Origin: a virus
Strand: one strand, 5' to 3'
IMG/VR virus record: IMGVR_UViG_3300028800_000010
Span: 1-64,000 of that record
DNA length: 64,000 bases
Below are positions 8,601-18,700 of the stretch, piece by piece. Under the pieces are notes generated by a model that saw only the letters and a program-made list of their open reading frames with translations, had not been told where the DNA came from and did not search any database. The first letter of the stretch is position 1; each line of letters begins with the position of its first letter. Both the position numbers and the translations under genes were made by a program.

Positions 8601-10319
8601 ATGTTTCTCGACCTCGTAACGCCCCTCGCCGCCGCCGGAACAATGCCCGGTGGCGGAGCCCCGCCTGCAGCTCCCGCGGCCCCGGCCGCACCCGCAGCGC
8701 CTGCCCCTCCCCCAGCGCCAGCTCCGCCTGCACCGGCACCTCCCGCGCCATCTCCGGCGCCTGAAGCGCCCGCTGCACCCGCGGCTCCCGAAGCCCCGGC
8801 CGCTCCCCAAGGGCCGCCCAAGAACACCGATTTCCCGCAGACTGAAGAGGGCATCGAGCAGTTCATCGAAGCCAGCGAGAAGTGGAAGCAGGAGCACCCG
8901 GACGAGGCCGACAAGGCCGCCGAAGAGCAGCGCGCTGCGGACGCTGCCCGCCAGCCCGGTGCGCAACCGCCCGAGGAAGCACCGAAACCGCCTGAGGCGC
9001 CGAAGCCTCCGGAAGGCGCTCAACCGCCGGCAGCAGAGCAGGCAACGCCGAAGGCTCTCGATGAGCTGTTTAATTCAAAGCCCGCCCTCAAGGCAGCGTT
9101 CGATGCCGACCCCGAAGCCAAAGCCGTCCTGATGGAAACCGCGCGCGCCGCCGAAGCCGCGCGGCCCATTCTCGATTTGGTCCCGACCGTCGAAGAGGCG
9201 CGCTATGCGGTTGAAGGCGCCGGATGGTTGCTCAATGTCGAGCACGGCTTCGCCATGGCCGCCGAGAATCCGGAAGCGGGCGAGCGGGCCTTTAACCAGC
9301 TCATCGATCGCTTCAAGTTGCGCGACGACAAGGGCCAGCCCGTCATGCAGGATGGCCAGCCGGTCATGGCCGAGAGCTTCGACTTTCTGACCCAGCGGCT
9401 GACCACGGGCGCGATCGCCGGCCAGGTCGGCGAGACCAAGAAGCAGTTGAACGCCCTGAACGAGAAGCTCAAGGGCGTTTACCCGTCTGAGGCTGCGAAG
9501 GAAGCCGATCGCGCCGCCGCGGTCGATCTCGACTATCGCATCAAGGCCTTCGAGTATGTCGCCGAAATGCTCAAACAAGAAGACCAGCTGCCCGAGCTGC
9601 CGGCCCTTCCCGAGGACGCAACCCAGGCCCAGCGCGAGTTTCAGGCGCGGCTTGAAAAGGAACGGAAGGAACTCGGCGACACGCGCACCCAAGGGAAGAA
9701 GGCCGAGAGGATCCAGGCGCGGCAGCGGCTCGAAAACGAAGTCAACGGAGCCTTTGGTCAGGGCGTGGGCGACTACGTCGAAAACGAGATCAAGAGCCGG
9801 CGCGAGCGGGGCGAAGCGATTCCCGACTTCGTGCTCGAGCGCAAGTGGGTCAATCCTGCGACCAACCAGGAGACCAGCTATCCGGACTTCGCGGTCCGGA
9901 TCATGAACCGGTTCACGGCCAAGATCAACGCGATTCCGACGGTCGCAAAAAAGCTGCGCGACCTCGAAATGCAGGGCGCCCCAGCCAAGCAAGCCAGGCT
10001 CGATTACTTTGCCGAGCTCAGGACGAAGTATCTGCCTTCGATCGTGAACGGGGAGTTCGACGAGATTTACCGGGGCATCAAGCAGATGTCCTCGCAGAGC
10101 CGGGAACGCCAGCAGGAGGTAGCCAAAGTCGCGCGCGTTGAGCCATCGACCGGCGGCACCTCGGCTCCAGCGGCCGGCGCAGCACTTTCGGGGGAGGCTC
10201 TCGAAGCCAAGGCTTTAGAGAATCTCCAGACTAACCCCGAGTTTCAAACCGCCGGGCGGGTCGACCGCATGGAAATGCTCATGGTGGAAAAGGAGCGTCT
10301 CCGCGGCGGAGGCAAGTAG
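8601..10319 (+). CDS. Scaffold-like capsid assembly protein
   Basis: 572 residues. Residues 14-75 are almost pure Ala/Pro and residues 95-150 are Pro/Glu/Ala-rich. The rest is long charged helix (about residues 190-480; EFQARLEKERKELGD, RIQARQRLENEVNGAFG). The end is amphipathic (VDRMEMLMVEKERLRGGGK). A disordered front plus helical body located between portal and major capsid genes is the usual arrangement of scaffold proteins, which fill the procapsid and then leave. AAAGGAGAGTAGCGCCCC precedes the ATG. The Ala/Pro repeat may be unstable by slippage. Confidence 0.65.
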   Translation: MFLDLVTPLAAAGTMPGGGAPPAAPAAPAAPAAPAPPPAPAPPAPAPPAPSPAPEAPAAPAAPEAPAAPQGPPKNTDFPQTEEGIEQFIEASEKWKQEHPDEADKAAEEQRAADAARQPGAQPPEEAPKPPEAPKPPEGAQPPAAEQATPKALDELFNSKPALKAAFDADPEAKAVLMETARAAEAARPILDLVPTVEEARYAVEGAGWLLNVEHGFAMAAENPEAGERAFNQLIDRFKLRDDKGQPVMQDGQPVMAESFDFLTQRLTTGAIAGQVGETKKQLNALNEKLKGVYPSEAAKEADRAAAVDLDYRIKAFEYVAEMLKQEDQLPELPALPEDATQAQREFQARLEKERKELGDTRTQGKKAERIQARQRLENEVNGAFGQGVGDYVENEIKSRRERGEAIPDFVLERKWVNPATNQETSYPDFAVRIMNRFTAKINAIPTVAKKLRDLEMQGAPAKQARLDYFAELRTKYLPSIVNGEFDEIYRGIKQMSSQSRERQQEVAKVARVEPSTGGTSAPAAGAALSGEALEAKALENLQTNPEFQTAGRVDRMEMLMVEKERLRGGGK

Positions 10320-10336
10320 CTAGGTAGGGAATAGCC

Positions 10337-10361
10337 GGCGTGGCCCTCCATGGGCCCCGCC
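10337..10361 (+). promoter_or_regulatory. Hairpin between scaffold and capsid genes
   Basis: GGCGTGGCCC and GGGCCCCGCC pair as a ten-base stem with one mismatch around a TCCAT loop, in the 105-base gap before the capsid gene. There is no T-run, so it is more likely an mRNA-stabilising or processing hairpin raising capsid output than a terminator. Confidence 0.45.
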
Positions 10362-10424
10362 GCGACGTGAAGTAGCGCCCAAGGGCTGCCGGCAGGACTC
10401 GCGAGGCCGGCGGAGAAACCAACC

Positions 10425-11717
10425 ATGGCACCTCCCAACAATTCAACCGCGCAGGCTCAGATCGCCCTGATGATCCAGGTCATCGACGAGAACATCGAGA
10501 CCGCGCAAAACCTCGACCAGGGCATCGACCGCCGCTTCCAGATGGCGACCGCCCGCGACATGGGCAAGGAGAAGTACCGTCACCCCATCGAATTCGACGT
10601 AGGTGGCCAGTTCGCCTTCTACGATCCGGACGGCGGCCCCTACATCCAGGGCAACGGCCCGGGTTACAACCAGTTCATCGTCGTGCCTGTAGCCGGCATC
10701 ATGGGCGTCGCGAAGACCGAACTCCTGTCGCGCATTGAAGGCGCCGGCACGGATCGGCTCCTGATTGCGAAGCCCATCGCGCGCATGCTCGCGAAGATGA
10801 AGGACAAGTTTGCGCATACCAGGAACGCGCTCGCCCAGGGATACAACCAGGGCCTGCTCGGGACGGTCGACGCAAGCTACGCCGGCGGCACCGTGGTGCA
10901 GATGTCGAACGTGCCTTATGGCAATCGCCTGCTCGACATCAATAACCAGTACCAGATCACCGACGCGAACTTCAACGTGCTCGGCGTGGTCACGATCCTC
11001 CAGAAGTCGCTCTCGACCGGCGGCGGCGTCGATACGATCACCATCGACCAGCTTCCGATCGGCGGCATCGCCGCAGGCTACCAGTTCATCCCCATGAACG
11101 CGGCCTCCGGTGCTCCGCTCGGGCCTCAGGGTCTTCAGTACCTGATCTCGAACTCGCAGAACGGTGACAACTGCGGCATCGCGCGCACCATCCCCTACGT
11201 CCAGGCCCCGAGCGTCAACGCGAGCTCGACCCTGAACCTCGGCATCATCACCGTCATGAACCAGCGGCAGAATCAGGCCCTCGGTTCCGACCAGGACGAT
11301 CAGAAGCGCTTCTACTACACGCACTACGTGCAGCAGGCGACCGCTGATCTTCTGGGCTTCGCGAAGGTGATGCTGGTGTCGGACAACGGCAAGCAGAACC
11401 GGTTCGATATCGCGCCGGCGAAGAATCTGCCCTGGATGATCGGCAACCAGGAAGTGCTCACCGACTCGATGGCCGGTGTCGACAAGCTCTACGACATCGC
11501 GCAGGGCCAGCTGAGGAAGGTGCGCTACCCCGGTTCGCAGAAGATGATCCCCGGCATCCTCGAGGGCATCTGGTGGCCGCGGTATCAGGGCGGCCAGGCG
11601 ACGTCCGAGTCCGACGCTCTGTTCCAGGATGCGTACAACTTCTACACCAAACTCCCCTGGGCGCACGTGTATGCCTACAACATCTACGTGAACCCCGTCA
11701 TGGCGGCCGGCGTCTAA
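10425..11717 (+). CDS. Major capsid protein
   Basis: 430 residues, directly after the scaffold-like gene. It has an N-terminal helix (QIALMIQVIDENIETAQNL), an E-loop-like extended region (YRHPIEFDVGGQFAFYDPDG), and long beta/alpha stretches ending in a Tyr/Trp-rich segment (FYTKLPWAHVYAYNIYVNP). This fits an HK97-fold shell protein. GGCGGAGAAACCAACC precedes the ATG. The gene is followed by the strongest terminator in the window (11739), consistent with heavy separate expression. The call rests on order, size and strand pattern rather than a diagnostic motif. Confidence 0.75.
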   Translation: MAPPNNSTAQAQIALMIQVIDENIETAQNLDQGIDRRFQMATARDMGKEKYRHPIEFDVGGQFAFYDPDGGPYIQGNGPGYNQFIVVPVAGIMGVAKTELLSRIEGAGTDRLLIAKPIARMLAKMKDKFAHTRNALAQGYNQGLLGTVDASYAGGTVVQMSNVPYGNRLLDINNQYQITDANFNVLGVVTILQKSLSTGGGVDTITIDQLPIGGIAAGYQFIPMNAASGAPLGPQGLQYLISNSQNGDNCGIARTIPYVQAPSVNASSTLNLGIITVMNQRQNQALGSDQDDQKRFYYTHYVQQATADLLGFAKVMLVSDNGKQNRFDIAPAKNLPWMIGNQEVLTDSMAGVDKLYDIAQGQLRKVRYPGSQKMIPGILEGIWWPRYQGGQATSESDALFQDAYNFYTKLPWAHVYAYNIYVNPVMAAGV

Positions 11718-11738
11718 AAACGCCCCGCTTGAATCTGC

Positions 11739-11764
11739 CGCCCGGGTCATTTCTGACCCGGGCG
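11739..11764 (+). terminator. Rho-independent terminator after the capsid gene
   Basis: A perfect 11-base stem, CGCCCGGGTCA and TGACCCGGGCG, around loop TTTC, followed by TACTTTTG. The strong GC stem plus a T-rich tail make an intrinsic terminator, probably partial, between the capsid gene and the next unit. Confidence 0.75.
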
Positions 11765-11819
11765 TACTTTTGTTCCCCGGTAACGACCCAAGAAACAAAT
11801 TGGGAGGAGAGAAAGCCCC

Positions 11820-12338
11820 ATGAAGCGATTTGCCATTCTGTTGATCTGTTCCCTGATCGTCGGCGTCGGCTGCCATGCGCAGGTACCCCCGGCGACGAGC
11901 CACGTTGTTGATCTCGTCTGGACGGCGCCGACCGCGAACTCGACCTGGACCGGCTGCACGACCTCGGCGCCCTGTACCTATGCCATCTATCGCGCACCCA
12001 CTTCGGCGGGATCCTGTCCCGCTTCGACCAACTCTGGCTATGTCGAGGTGACAAACCCCGGCTCGCGCCCGAGTGGCACGACCTTCGTCGACACGACTGC
12101 CGGCGGCTTGACGGTCTGCTATATCGCCGAGACGGTGCAAGGCTCGTCGAATAGCGGCCCATCGAATACAACCGCCGCGATCACCGTGCCCGGAACTCCG
12201 ACTGCCCCGGCGCTCGGCAATCCCACGGCCGCCGCGAACCAGGGACTTCCGCTGCCGATGGTCAGGCCGTTGCCTGAGGTCGCAAGCGCGAGCGCACCTG
12301 CCGAGATTCATCTGACGGCACGGGTTGTCGGCCGGTAA
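11820..12338 (+). CDS. Secreted fibronectin type III-like protein
   Basis: 172 residues. A signal peptide (about residues 1-21, KRFAILLICSLIVGVGCHAQ) contains a Cys at residue 18 that could be a weak lipobox. The rest is one Fn3-like beta sandwich: VVDLVWTAP strand, YAIYRAPTS strand, TTFVDTTAG, then LTVCYIAETV and SGPSNTTAAITV, with Cys pairs that may form disulfides in the periplasm. A Pro/Ala tail follows. GGGAGGAGAGAAAGCCCC gives a very strong ribosome site. Ig/Fn3 proteins beside capsid genes are often capsid decorations, but a signal peptide does not fit cytoplasmic assembly. It may instead be an exported conversion or surface protein. Confidence 0.65.
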   Translation: MKRFAILLICSLIVGVGCHAQVPPATSHVVDLVWTAPTANSTWTGCTTSAPCTYAIYRAPTSAGSCPASTNSGYVEVTNPGSRPSGTTFVDTTAGGLTVCYIAETVQGSSNSGPSNTTAAITVPGTPTAPALGNPTAAANQGLPLPMVRPLPEVASASAPAEIHLTARVVGR

Positions 12339-13009
12339 TGTACGGGGACGACGCTGATCTGAAAACCCCGTGGCTGATCCGGACGATGCTGCGCGACTAT
12401 GGCGGCGTGACTCCGACCGGTCTGCCCATGTGGCGGCTGGTCAGAGCCGGAGACTGCACGATTCTCTGCCAGGGCGTCATGCATCACTGGCCGAGAAAGG
12501 GAAGAGCCTCGCGGCCGGACCGGATCACTGCCGGCCGCATGCTCCAACCGCGGTATCGCGACATCCCCAAGGACAGCTGGATCCTGCAGAAATGGTTTCC
12601 GCCCAAGCTCTGGGGGTCCGCAATCCAGTGGAAAGAGCAGCGCGGCGAGGATATCGACACGCGCCTGTTCATCCAGGAGTTTCCAGAAAACGGCGACTAC
12701 TTCATGCTCGCCGGCCCCTGGGCGACGATCGACGAGGCCGGGGACCTGAGGCACGCCATTCATCTCTATCTCACGCGCGAGATGAAGAAGCCCCGCGACG
12801 CCGAGCAGTACATCAGGCTCCTGATGAGCGAGGAACACGCGCGGCGGGAGAAGGACCTCGAGTCGCTCGCCCGCGAGATCGACCGGGCCGAAACGCAGAT
12901 GCAGTTGACGCTCAAGACTGTTGGAAAAGACGCGCAGATGGTGCGCGACCGTATCGCCGCCGAGGCCGGCATTGAAGGCCACCTGGGCGCCAGTGAAGCC
13001 TGGGGCTAA
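12338..13009 (+). CDS. Hypothetical head or neck region protein
   Basis: 223 residues; the ATG overlaps the previous stop (TAATG). The N-terminal half is rich in Trp/Arg/Pro (GLPMWRLVRAGDC, WILQKWFPPKLWGSAIQW) and the C-terminal third is a long charged helix (RREKDLESLAREIDRAETQM). Located in the capsid-to-tail interval, it is probably a structural or assembly protein. No family recognised. Confidence 0.6.
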   Translation: MYGDDADLKTPWLIRTMLRDYGGVTPTGLPMWRLVRAGDCTILCQGVMHHWPRKGRASRPDRITAGRMLQPRYRDIPKDSWILQKWFPPKLWGSAIQWKEQRGEDIDTRLFIQEFPENGDYFMLAGPWATIDEAGDLRHAIHLYLTREMKKPRDAEQYIRLLMSEEHARREKDLESLAREIDRAETQMQLTLKTVGKDAQMVRDRIAAEAGIEGHLGASEAWG

Positions 13010-13046
13010 AACTAGCCCCTAACTATAGCCGAGGAGAACCGCCGCA

Positions 13047-14306
13047 ATGCCCGAAGTTCAGATCAGTGCCGAACAATCAGCGCCCGCAATGCCCACCCGC
13101 GACGACGTCGCGCGCAGCTGGGGAGAGGTATCCTCAGGCCGGTCCCCGGGCCGCTCCGCCAAGAAACGCCAGCAGCAGGTGCAGAACCTGGTCCGCCGCA
13201 TGCAGGCCGAGACACGCAAGGAGTCCGACGGGAAGATCATCGGGCCGCTCCGGCCCTGCACGGTCGTCAACTTCAACCCCGTCGAGCTCGTCGTCGAGGG
13301 CCAGCTCCGCATCACCGTGCCGAAGCCCGGCACGACCTCGCACCATCAGATCAAAATGCCCTACCGCGGGCGCATGGTGCAGGGGCACTACTGCTATATC
13401 GCGAGCCCCATGGTCGGCGAGCGCAAGTCGGACAAGGAGCCAATCTACTACACGGTCGTGACCGGCCACGAAGTCGATTCCGTTCTACCGATCGACGTGC
13501 CCACGGTCAACGCCCGCGTCTTCTCGCCGCACTCGATTGCCTGCGAGCTCTGGAGCCAGTACAACTCGCCGACCTTCAAGCTGATGGGCGGCATCCTGAT
13601 GTTCGATCAGGGCCCGCATGTGCTCGCGGCGCAAAACCTCGCCAAAACCGGCGATCGCATCTTCGTGCCCGAGCGGCTGCAGATGGAGGACGAAGGCCTC
13701 TACACCTATCAGCTGCGCGAGACGCTGCTCGACGACGAGCTCGACAGGATTTTTGATACCCAGCGCCAGTACTGCGACGTGGTGATTCAGCAGGCGCACA
13801 CCCTCTGGGCCGAGCAGGATGTGGCCTCGCGCAAGATGGTCACCGACACCCACCGCGAGTGGGCGCGCTGGGCAAAAGCGATGGGCTATCTGGAGCAGCT
13901 GCCCGAGTGGGTGAACGCGAAGCTGATCTTGGGCGACTCGATTGCCGAACTCCGCGTTTGCCGCTATTGCGGCACCCAGCAGAGCTCGGCCATCGTGTTC
14001 TTCTGCCCCAAGTGCAACGCGCCCTATGACCCCTACAAAGCCTTCATGGCGGGCCTTCACGTGCCGCAGGGGTTCCTTGAAACGCTCGAGGGCGAGGAGC
14101 TCGAAGCCGTGCTGCGCACCATGCAGGAACGCAAATCCCGCTTCGCGACGCTCGGACCGCAAGAGCCGCCTACACCGCCCGCAGCAATGGCGCCGGCTAT
14201 CGGCACGGAGCCAAAGCCGAAAACTGAAGCCCAGATCAAGCGGGAACAGGCCAAGGCCGCCAAGAATCAGCAGAGCGAAAAGCCCGCTGAGGGAGAAACG
14301 AAGTAA
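13047..14306 (+). CDS. Phage protein with C-terminal zinc ribbon
   Basis: 419 residues. A basic helical N-terminus (residues about 30-60, SAKKRQQQVQNLVRRMQAE), a central beta-rich region and a long helix come first. A zinc ribbon at about residues 309-332 (CRYCGTQ ... FFCPKCNAP) follows, and the protein ends in a Pro/Ala/Lys tail. GAGGAGAACCGCCGCA precedes the ATG. It sits between head genes and the putative adaptor. The ribbon resembles that in the portal, suggesting contact with nucleic acid or with the portal. Function unknown. Confidence 0.65.
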   Translation: MPEVQISAEQSAPAMPTRDDVARSWGEVSSGRSPGRSAKKRQQQVQNLVRRMQAETRKESDGKIIGPLRPCTVVNFNPVELVVEGQLRITVPKPGTTSHHQIKMPYRGRMVQGHYCYIASPMVGERKSDKEPIYYTVVTGHEVDSVLPIDVPTVNARVFSPHSIACELWSQYNSPTFKLMGGILMFDQGPHVLAAQNLAKTGDRIFVPERLQMEDEGLYTYQLRETLLDDELDRIFDTQRQYCDVVIQQAHTLWAEQDVASRKMVTDTHREWARWAKAMGYLEQLPEWVNAKLILGDSIAELRVCRYCGTQQSSAIVFFCPKCNAPYDPYKAFMAGLHVPQGFLETLEGEELEAVLRTMQERKSRFATLGPQEPPTPPAAMAPAIGTEPKPKTEAQIKREQAKAAKNQQSEKPAEGETK

Positions 14307-14309
14307 CCC

Positions 14310-15062
14310 ATGCGAACCGTTGCGGACGCGATCGGCTACATCCAGGCTCTGCTCGGAGACCCCAGGGGGACATGGGTCAAGCGCAACTACGTGTTGCCCC
14401 TGATGAATGTCTCCTGCGGGGATATCCTGCTCAACCTCAAAAACGGGTCGAGCATGAATCTGGCCGCGGTCGTTCCGATCCTCGGCGTCAAGGCCGGCAC
14501 CTCGAGCCTTTACCCGTGGCAGGGCGCAACGCTTGCCGCGGGCGCCGATCCGAACAAAGCCAACCCCGTACCCGTGCTCGCCGGACTCACCGACCCCTTA
14601 CAGGTGTATGTGAAGCCGGCCGGCTCGGGCGCGGAAAACTACGCGCGAATCCCCCAGCGCTCAACCTTGCCGCACATCAACCCCAACCTGAACACGACGA
14701 ATGCTTTTAGTTCTTCGATGTGCTGGGCCTGGATCGGCAATCAGCTGGTCGTGACGCCGACCAACATCGATCTCGACATCGAAGTCACCGGCCGATTCTC
14801 CGCGGCGCCTTTGATCCGGGATGACCAGTTCATCCCCGGCGGCGAGGACCTCTGGATTCCGCTGGTCTTCGACACCGCATCGATTGTCGGCGTCGAGCGC
14901 TCGAATCCGCAGGTCCTCGAAGGCTACGCAACGCGCTCTCTGCGCTCGCAGGACAACCTGCTGGCCGACATCATCCGCCAGGGCCAGGGCGCCCCGGCAC
15001 GTTTTCAAAAAGCTTCCCGCGACAGCGGGAACGGCTACATCGCCTGGTTCTGGGGGCTGTAA
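14310..15062 (+). CDS. Putative head-tail adaptor protein
   Basis: 250 residues. The first 35 residues (VADAIGYIQALLGDPRGTWV then NYVLPLMNVSCGDIL) follow the helical N-terminal pattern of phage adaptor or connector proteins, in which a repeated LGD...W segment packs under the portal. The remainder is beta-rich and ends in WFWGL. Its place between capsid genes and the very large tail protein supports the call. The function is inferred from this short match and from context. Confidence 0.55.
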   Translation: MRTVADAIGYIQALLGDPRGTWVKRNYVLPLMNVSCGDILLNLKNGSSMNLAAVVPILGVKAGTSSLYPWQGATLAAGADPNKANPVPVLAGLTDPLQVYVKPAGSGAENYARIPQRSTLPHINPNLNTTNAFSSSMCWAWIGNQLVVTPTNIDLDIEVTGRFSAAPLIRDDQFIPGGEDLWIPLVFDTASIVGVERSNPQVLEGYATRSLRSQDNLLADIIRQGQGAPARFQKASRDSGNGYIAWFWGL

Positions 15063-15091
15063 CCGAATTCACTCCCAAGGAGAAAAGCAAA

Positions 15092-15532
15092 ATGGCACTC
15101 TCAGCACAAGTGGTCGGAGTGAGTCCGGCCTCGAATCCCGACTCGGTCGATTTCTTTGTCGCGTTCTCGGGCAACTACGGCGTCAATGGCACAGGCGACG
15201 TCCTGAACCTCGCGCCCTACGATGCAGTCAACAATCCCACCGGCGCGAAGAACCCCCAAAACATCGCTCTGCCTGAGATGCCGGTCTTGCTCGAGCAGGC
15301 GCCCGCCGTGCTTTCTGAAGACATCGGCGGCTACTACGTCAATCCGCATCCACTGCTGCCCGGCGCGGCTTCTGAAGGCGTGGCCAGCGGCCTGAACTTG
15401 AAGACGGGTCTCTTCCTGCGCCAGTACGCGCCAGGCGGTGGCGAGCTGGCAACCAACGCTGCGTATAACGGCGCGGTGACTGCAGCCGGGGCCGGCGTGA
15501 TCGTCCGGATGGTCCTGCCCAAGGATCAGTAG
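15092..15532 (+). CDS. Small structural protein, possible neck or tail component
   Basis: 146 residues after CCCAAGGAGAAAAGCAAA, a strong ribosome site. Beta-rich with many Asn/Gly/Pro turns (FFVAFSGNYGVNGTGDVLN; AYNGAVTAAGAGVIVRMVLP). A single compact domain located between the putative adaptor and the 1057-residue tail protein. No family recognised. Confidence 0.6.
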   Translation: MALSAQVVGVSPASNPDSVDFFVAFSGNYGVNGTGDVLNLAPYDAVNNPTGAKNPQNIALPEMPVLLEQAPAVLSEDIGGYYVNPHPLLPGAASEGVASGLNLKTGLFLRQYAPGGGELATNAAYNGAVTAAGAGVIVRMVLPKDQ

Positions 15533-15533
15533 A

Positions 15534-15749
15534 ATGCCGGCGGCTTACCTGCGCGCTCCCGGGTACAACGGGGGCGCGCGGCCCATCTGCCGCAAAGCCG
15601 GATACGAATCGCGACGGCTGGCCCAGCGAGCGTTGAAGTCGCTGAATCTGCCGGGCATGGGCGGTCTGCGTATCTACAAATGCCCCATCTGCGTCGAGAC
15701 GTGGCACCACGGCCACCCTCCACGGACACGCCAGGAAAGAAATCGATAG
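15534..15749 (+). CDS. Small zinc-binding protein
   Basis: 71 residues. One cysteine near residue 19 (PICRKAGYES), a basic helix (RRLAQRALKSLN), then YKCPICVETWHHGH, which supplies two Cys and two or three His. This C-x(n)-YxCxxC-x-WHxGH pattern belongs to a family of short proteins common in bacteria and phages and probably binds one zinc ion. It begins just after the preceding stop and abuts the next gene. Function unknown. Confidence 0.65.
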   Translation: MPAAYLRAPGYNGGARPICRKAGYESRRLAQRALKSLNLPGMGGLRIYKCPICVETWHHGHPPRTRQERNR

Positions 15750-18700
15750 ATGCAATGGTTCGGCAAGCCGGTCAACTTCAACCGATTCCTCGGGCAAGTT
15801 GATCAAGATGACCCAACGAATACGCCCATCGGCCTCGCAGCTCTCTGCGAGAACACCGACTTCACGCGCGATTCGCCCGGAATCACCTCGGCCAATACGC
15901 GCGCCGGCGTGAACCTCGCCATGCAACTGGTCGGCCTCGATGGCCAGGCCGCCAAGGACCCGGCGACCGGCGGCATCTTCTTTCAGTACGAGCCCGAGCT
16001 TCCAACCGACGCAGCTCTGTTTCCTCCGGCCGGCTACTTCTCGATGCCCATTCTGTTCGAAGGTGGAGGGTGCCTGCAGCGCGAGAATCCGGTCGGTACC
16101 GGACGCTGCCAGAGGCTTCCCGCGAGCGCTCTCTTCACTCCGCCTGCCGGCGCGCACATGCTCGGCTGCTCGGCCGGGAACAAAGCCTTCGCGGCCTTCT
16201 CCGATTTGAAGACCCCTCTTTCGGGTGGCGCTTCGATCGACCCCAAAGCCATCCTGACGAAGGCAGCCAATGCCGTCTCCCCGCTCGGCATGAAGCCCTT
16301 CGGCTGGCTATGGCAGCCGAACACGCCCGTGCTTGAGGGCGAGGTCTGCTGCCCGCCCACACCCTCGACCGGCAACGGCCACACCTACGTGGCCCAGAAC
16401 GCGGGAACGACAGCAGGAGCCGTAGGAGCGTCGTATTTTCCCCTGGGCGAAGGTGCAACGTTTGTAGACAACGGCATCACGTGGAAAGAGCAGACGATGG
16501 TGCTCGCAAACCGTCTGCCCGCACCTGCTGCACCCGTCCTGACGCGCGAGGCTGGCCTTGGCACCTTTGCGGCCGGGCTCGATGTCTATGTCGTCCTGAC
16601 CCTCGTGAATCCGCAAGGCGAGACCGAAGCCAGCCTCGTGGCCATCCTTTCAAACACCGCGCTCAATGACGCGGTCCAGGTCGCGATTCCCGCGCTTGCC
16701 GCGATGGCCGGATGGATCCAGACGCTTGGGCCCCAGTACGTGCCCGAGGGCGCGAATGTCTACGTGGCCACGGTTGCCCATGGCGCTTCGGCCCCACCGC
16801 TCTCGGCGTACTTGAAATACGGCTCGATGGCCGCACTTGGGTCGAATGTCCTGGTCACGACCGCAGGAACCGGCGCGGCGCCGCCCACGGGCTCGACGGC
16901 GCGCGTGGTGCCCGGGCAGCTTCCCACTCCGACCGACACCCCCGAGATTCAGCGCGTGCCCGCAGGCGGGACTTTCCCGGCCGGCCGCGACGTCTACTTC
17001 CGCCAGACGTATAACAATGCAACGGGAGAGACCAAACCCAGCCCGGCTTCAGTGATCGTGAACACCGTGCTCAACGATGCGGTGCAGGCGACGATCTCTG
17101 TCCCGGAAGACGATCAGGGTGTCGCCCTTTACGCGATCGGCTCGGTTGGGTTGTATGAGGCCGATGTTCCGACCGGCACGCCGGCGCCGCCTCCGGAGGC
17201 CTTCAGCCTGGTGGGCTACTATCAGGCCGGTGCGACACCGACTGTCACCGACTCAGCTTCAGGCGCCAATCCCCCGACCTCGAACACCACGGGCCCGGGC
17301 GGGAACATCGAGCGCGATACCCCGACCGGAGGGCCGAACGGGACCCAAGGGTACCGCTACGCGAGTCTTCTCTTTGTCAACCAGAACGAAACCTTCTCCG
17401 GGTTCACGATCGCAAGCTGCGTACCCTACATCGTCGACGAGGACGGCTGGGAGCTCGCCGTCTTTAACATCGCAACCGGTCCCGGCAATGTGGTCGCGCG
17501 TTGCGTGATCTTCACCGGAGCGGATTCATCCCAGGACGGCCCCTACGACTGGATTGGCACCCTCAACCTGATCCTGCCGAGCGCCAACGTGGTCTATCCC
17601 GCGTCGACCCCGTCGGACGGCGTCGACCAGTCGGCAACCTGCATCTTCGACAACGTCACGACCCAGGCCATCTTCAACTTCACCGACACGTTTCTTGAGA
17701 ACGAAAACAACGCCGACGACCGCACCGATATCCTGCCGCCCTTCCAGGCCTGCCGGATTGACTATCTCAAGACCGTGAACTCGCTTGCTTACTCCGGAGT
17801 ACTCGGCTCAACCGGCGGCGGACTGATCTCGATTCCCGGCGACTACGAGAGCGTTTACGCGGACCTCGGGACAATTCCGTTCCCGGCCGACGGCAAGAAG
17901 TGCTTTGGGTTCTCGGACGCCTATAAGAGCGTGATCTTCGCTTTGCGCGAGGACGGCGGCTACGCGATTCAGCCGAACTCGGGCGCCGCGGGCGGATGGA
18001 CCCCGGTGCAGCGCTGGTCTGAAGTCGGTCCCTGCGGCTTTCGGGCCTGGGCGGCGATCGGCAAATTCATCTTCTTCGTGCATCGGTCAGGAGCTTACAA
18101 ATACGACGAGAGCGACCCGGACATGATGTCGAAGGAGGTCCCGCGGCGCTGGGAAACGATCAACTGGGACGCGGCCGAGCAGATTGCGGTCACGATCGAC
18201 GAGGACACGCACACGGTCCGGATCCACGCGCCCACGTACGATTCGAAGGTCAACAGCGAAGAATTCGTGCTGAGCTACCTCGAGGGCTGGCAGAACCCGA
18301 CGCACTTTTCGACCTACTCGGGCAAGGAAATCTCGATGGACGCGGCCAGGCGCTGGAGCTTCAATAACGTCGCCGCCAACTTCTCGATGCGCATGGACCG
18401 CCAGCTGCCTCCGGGCCCGGCGTTCTTGAATGGCCCGAACTGGGAGACTCTCTCGGGCGCCTCGGCCTACCGGAACTCGCAGTTGCTGTTCTTCTCTTCG
18501 GCCCCCGACGGCACGGTGCACGCGCGGACTCCGGGGGTCTATTCAGACAACGGCCGCGGCATTCCCTGGAAGTGGGAGTCGGTGTGCGCGGGCCTGATGC
18601 AGGCCGTGACCAAGCCCGAGGGGATCAATCTCAACGTATCGGGCGAAGGCCGCATCTACGCGAGCGTCATCGCGGCGCGCGTCCAGGATGACGACGACAA

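Noticed and set aside
8650-8830. Tandem repeat or CRISPR-like array in the Ala/Pro tract
   Set aside because: It is simple codon repetition (GCN/CCN) in a scaffold-like protein, without spacers. No CRISPR array seen anywhere.
10443-12311. 622-residue open frame on the minus strand over the capsid gene
   Set aside because: Arg/Leu/Asp/His-rich shadow of a GC-rich gene, no ribosome site, and it crosses the terminator at 11739.
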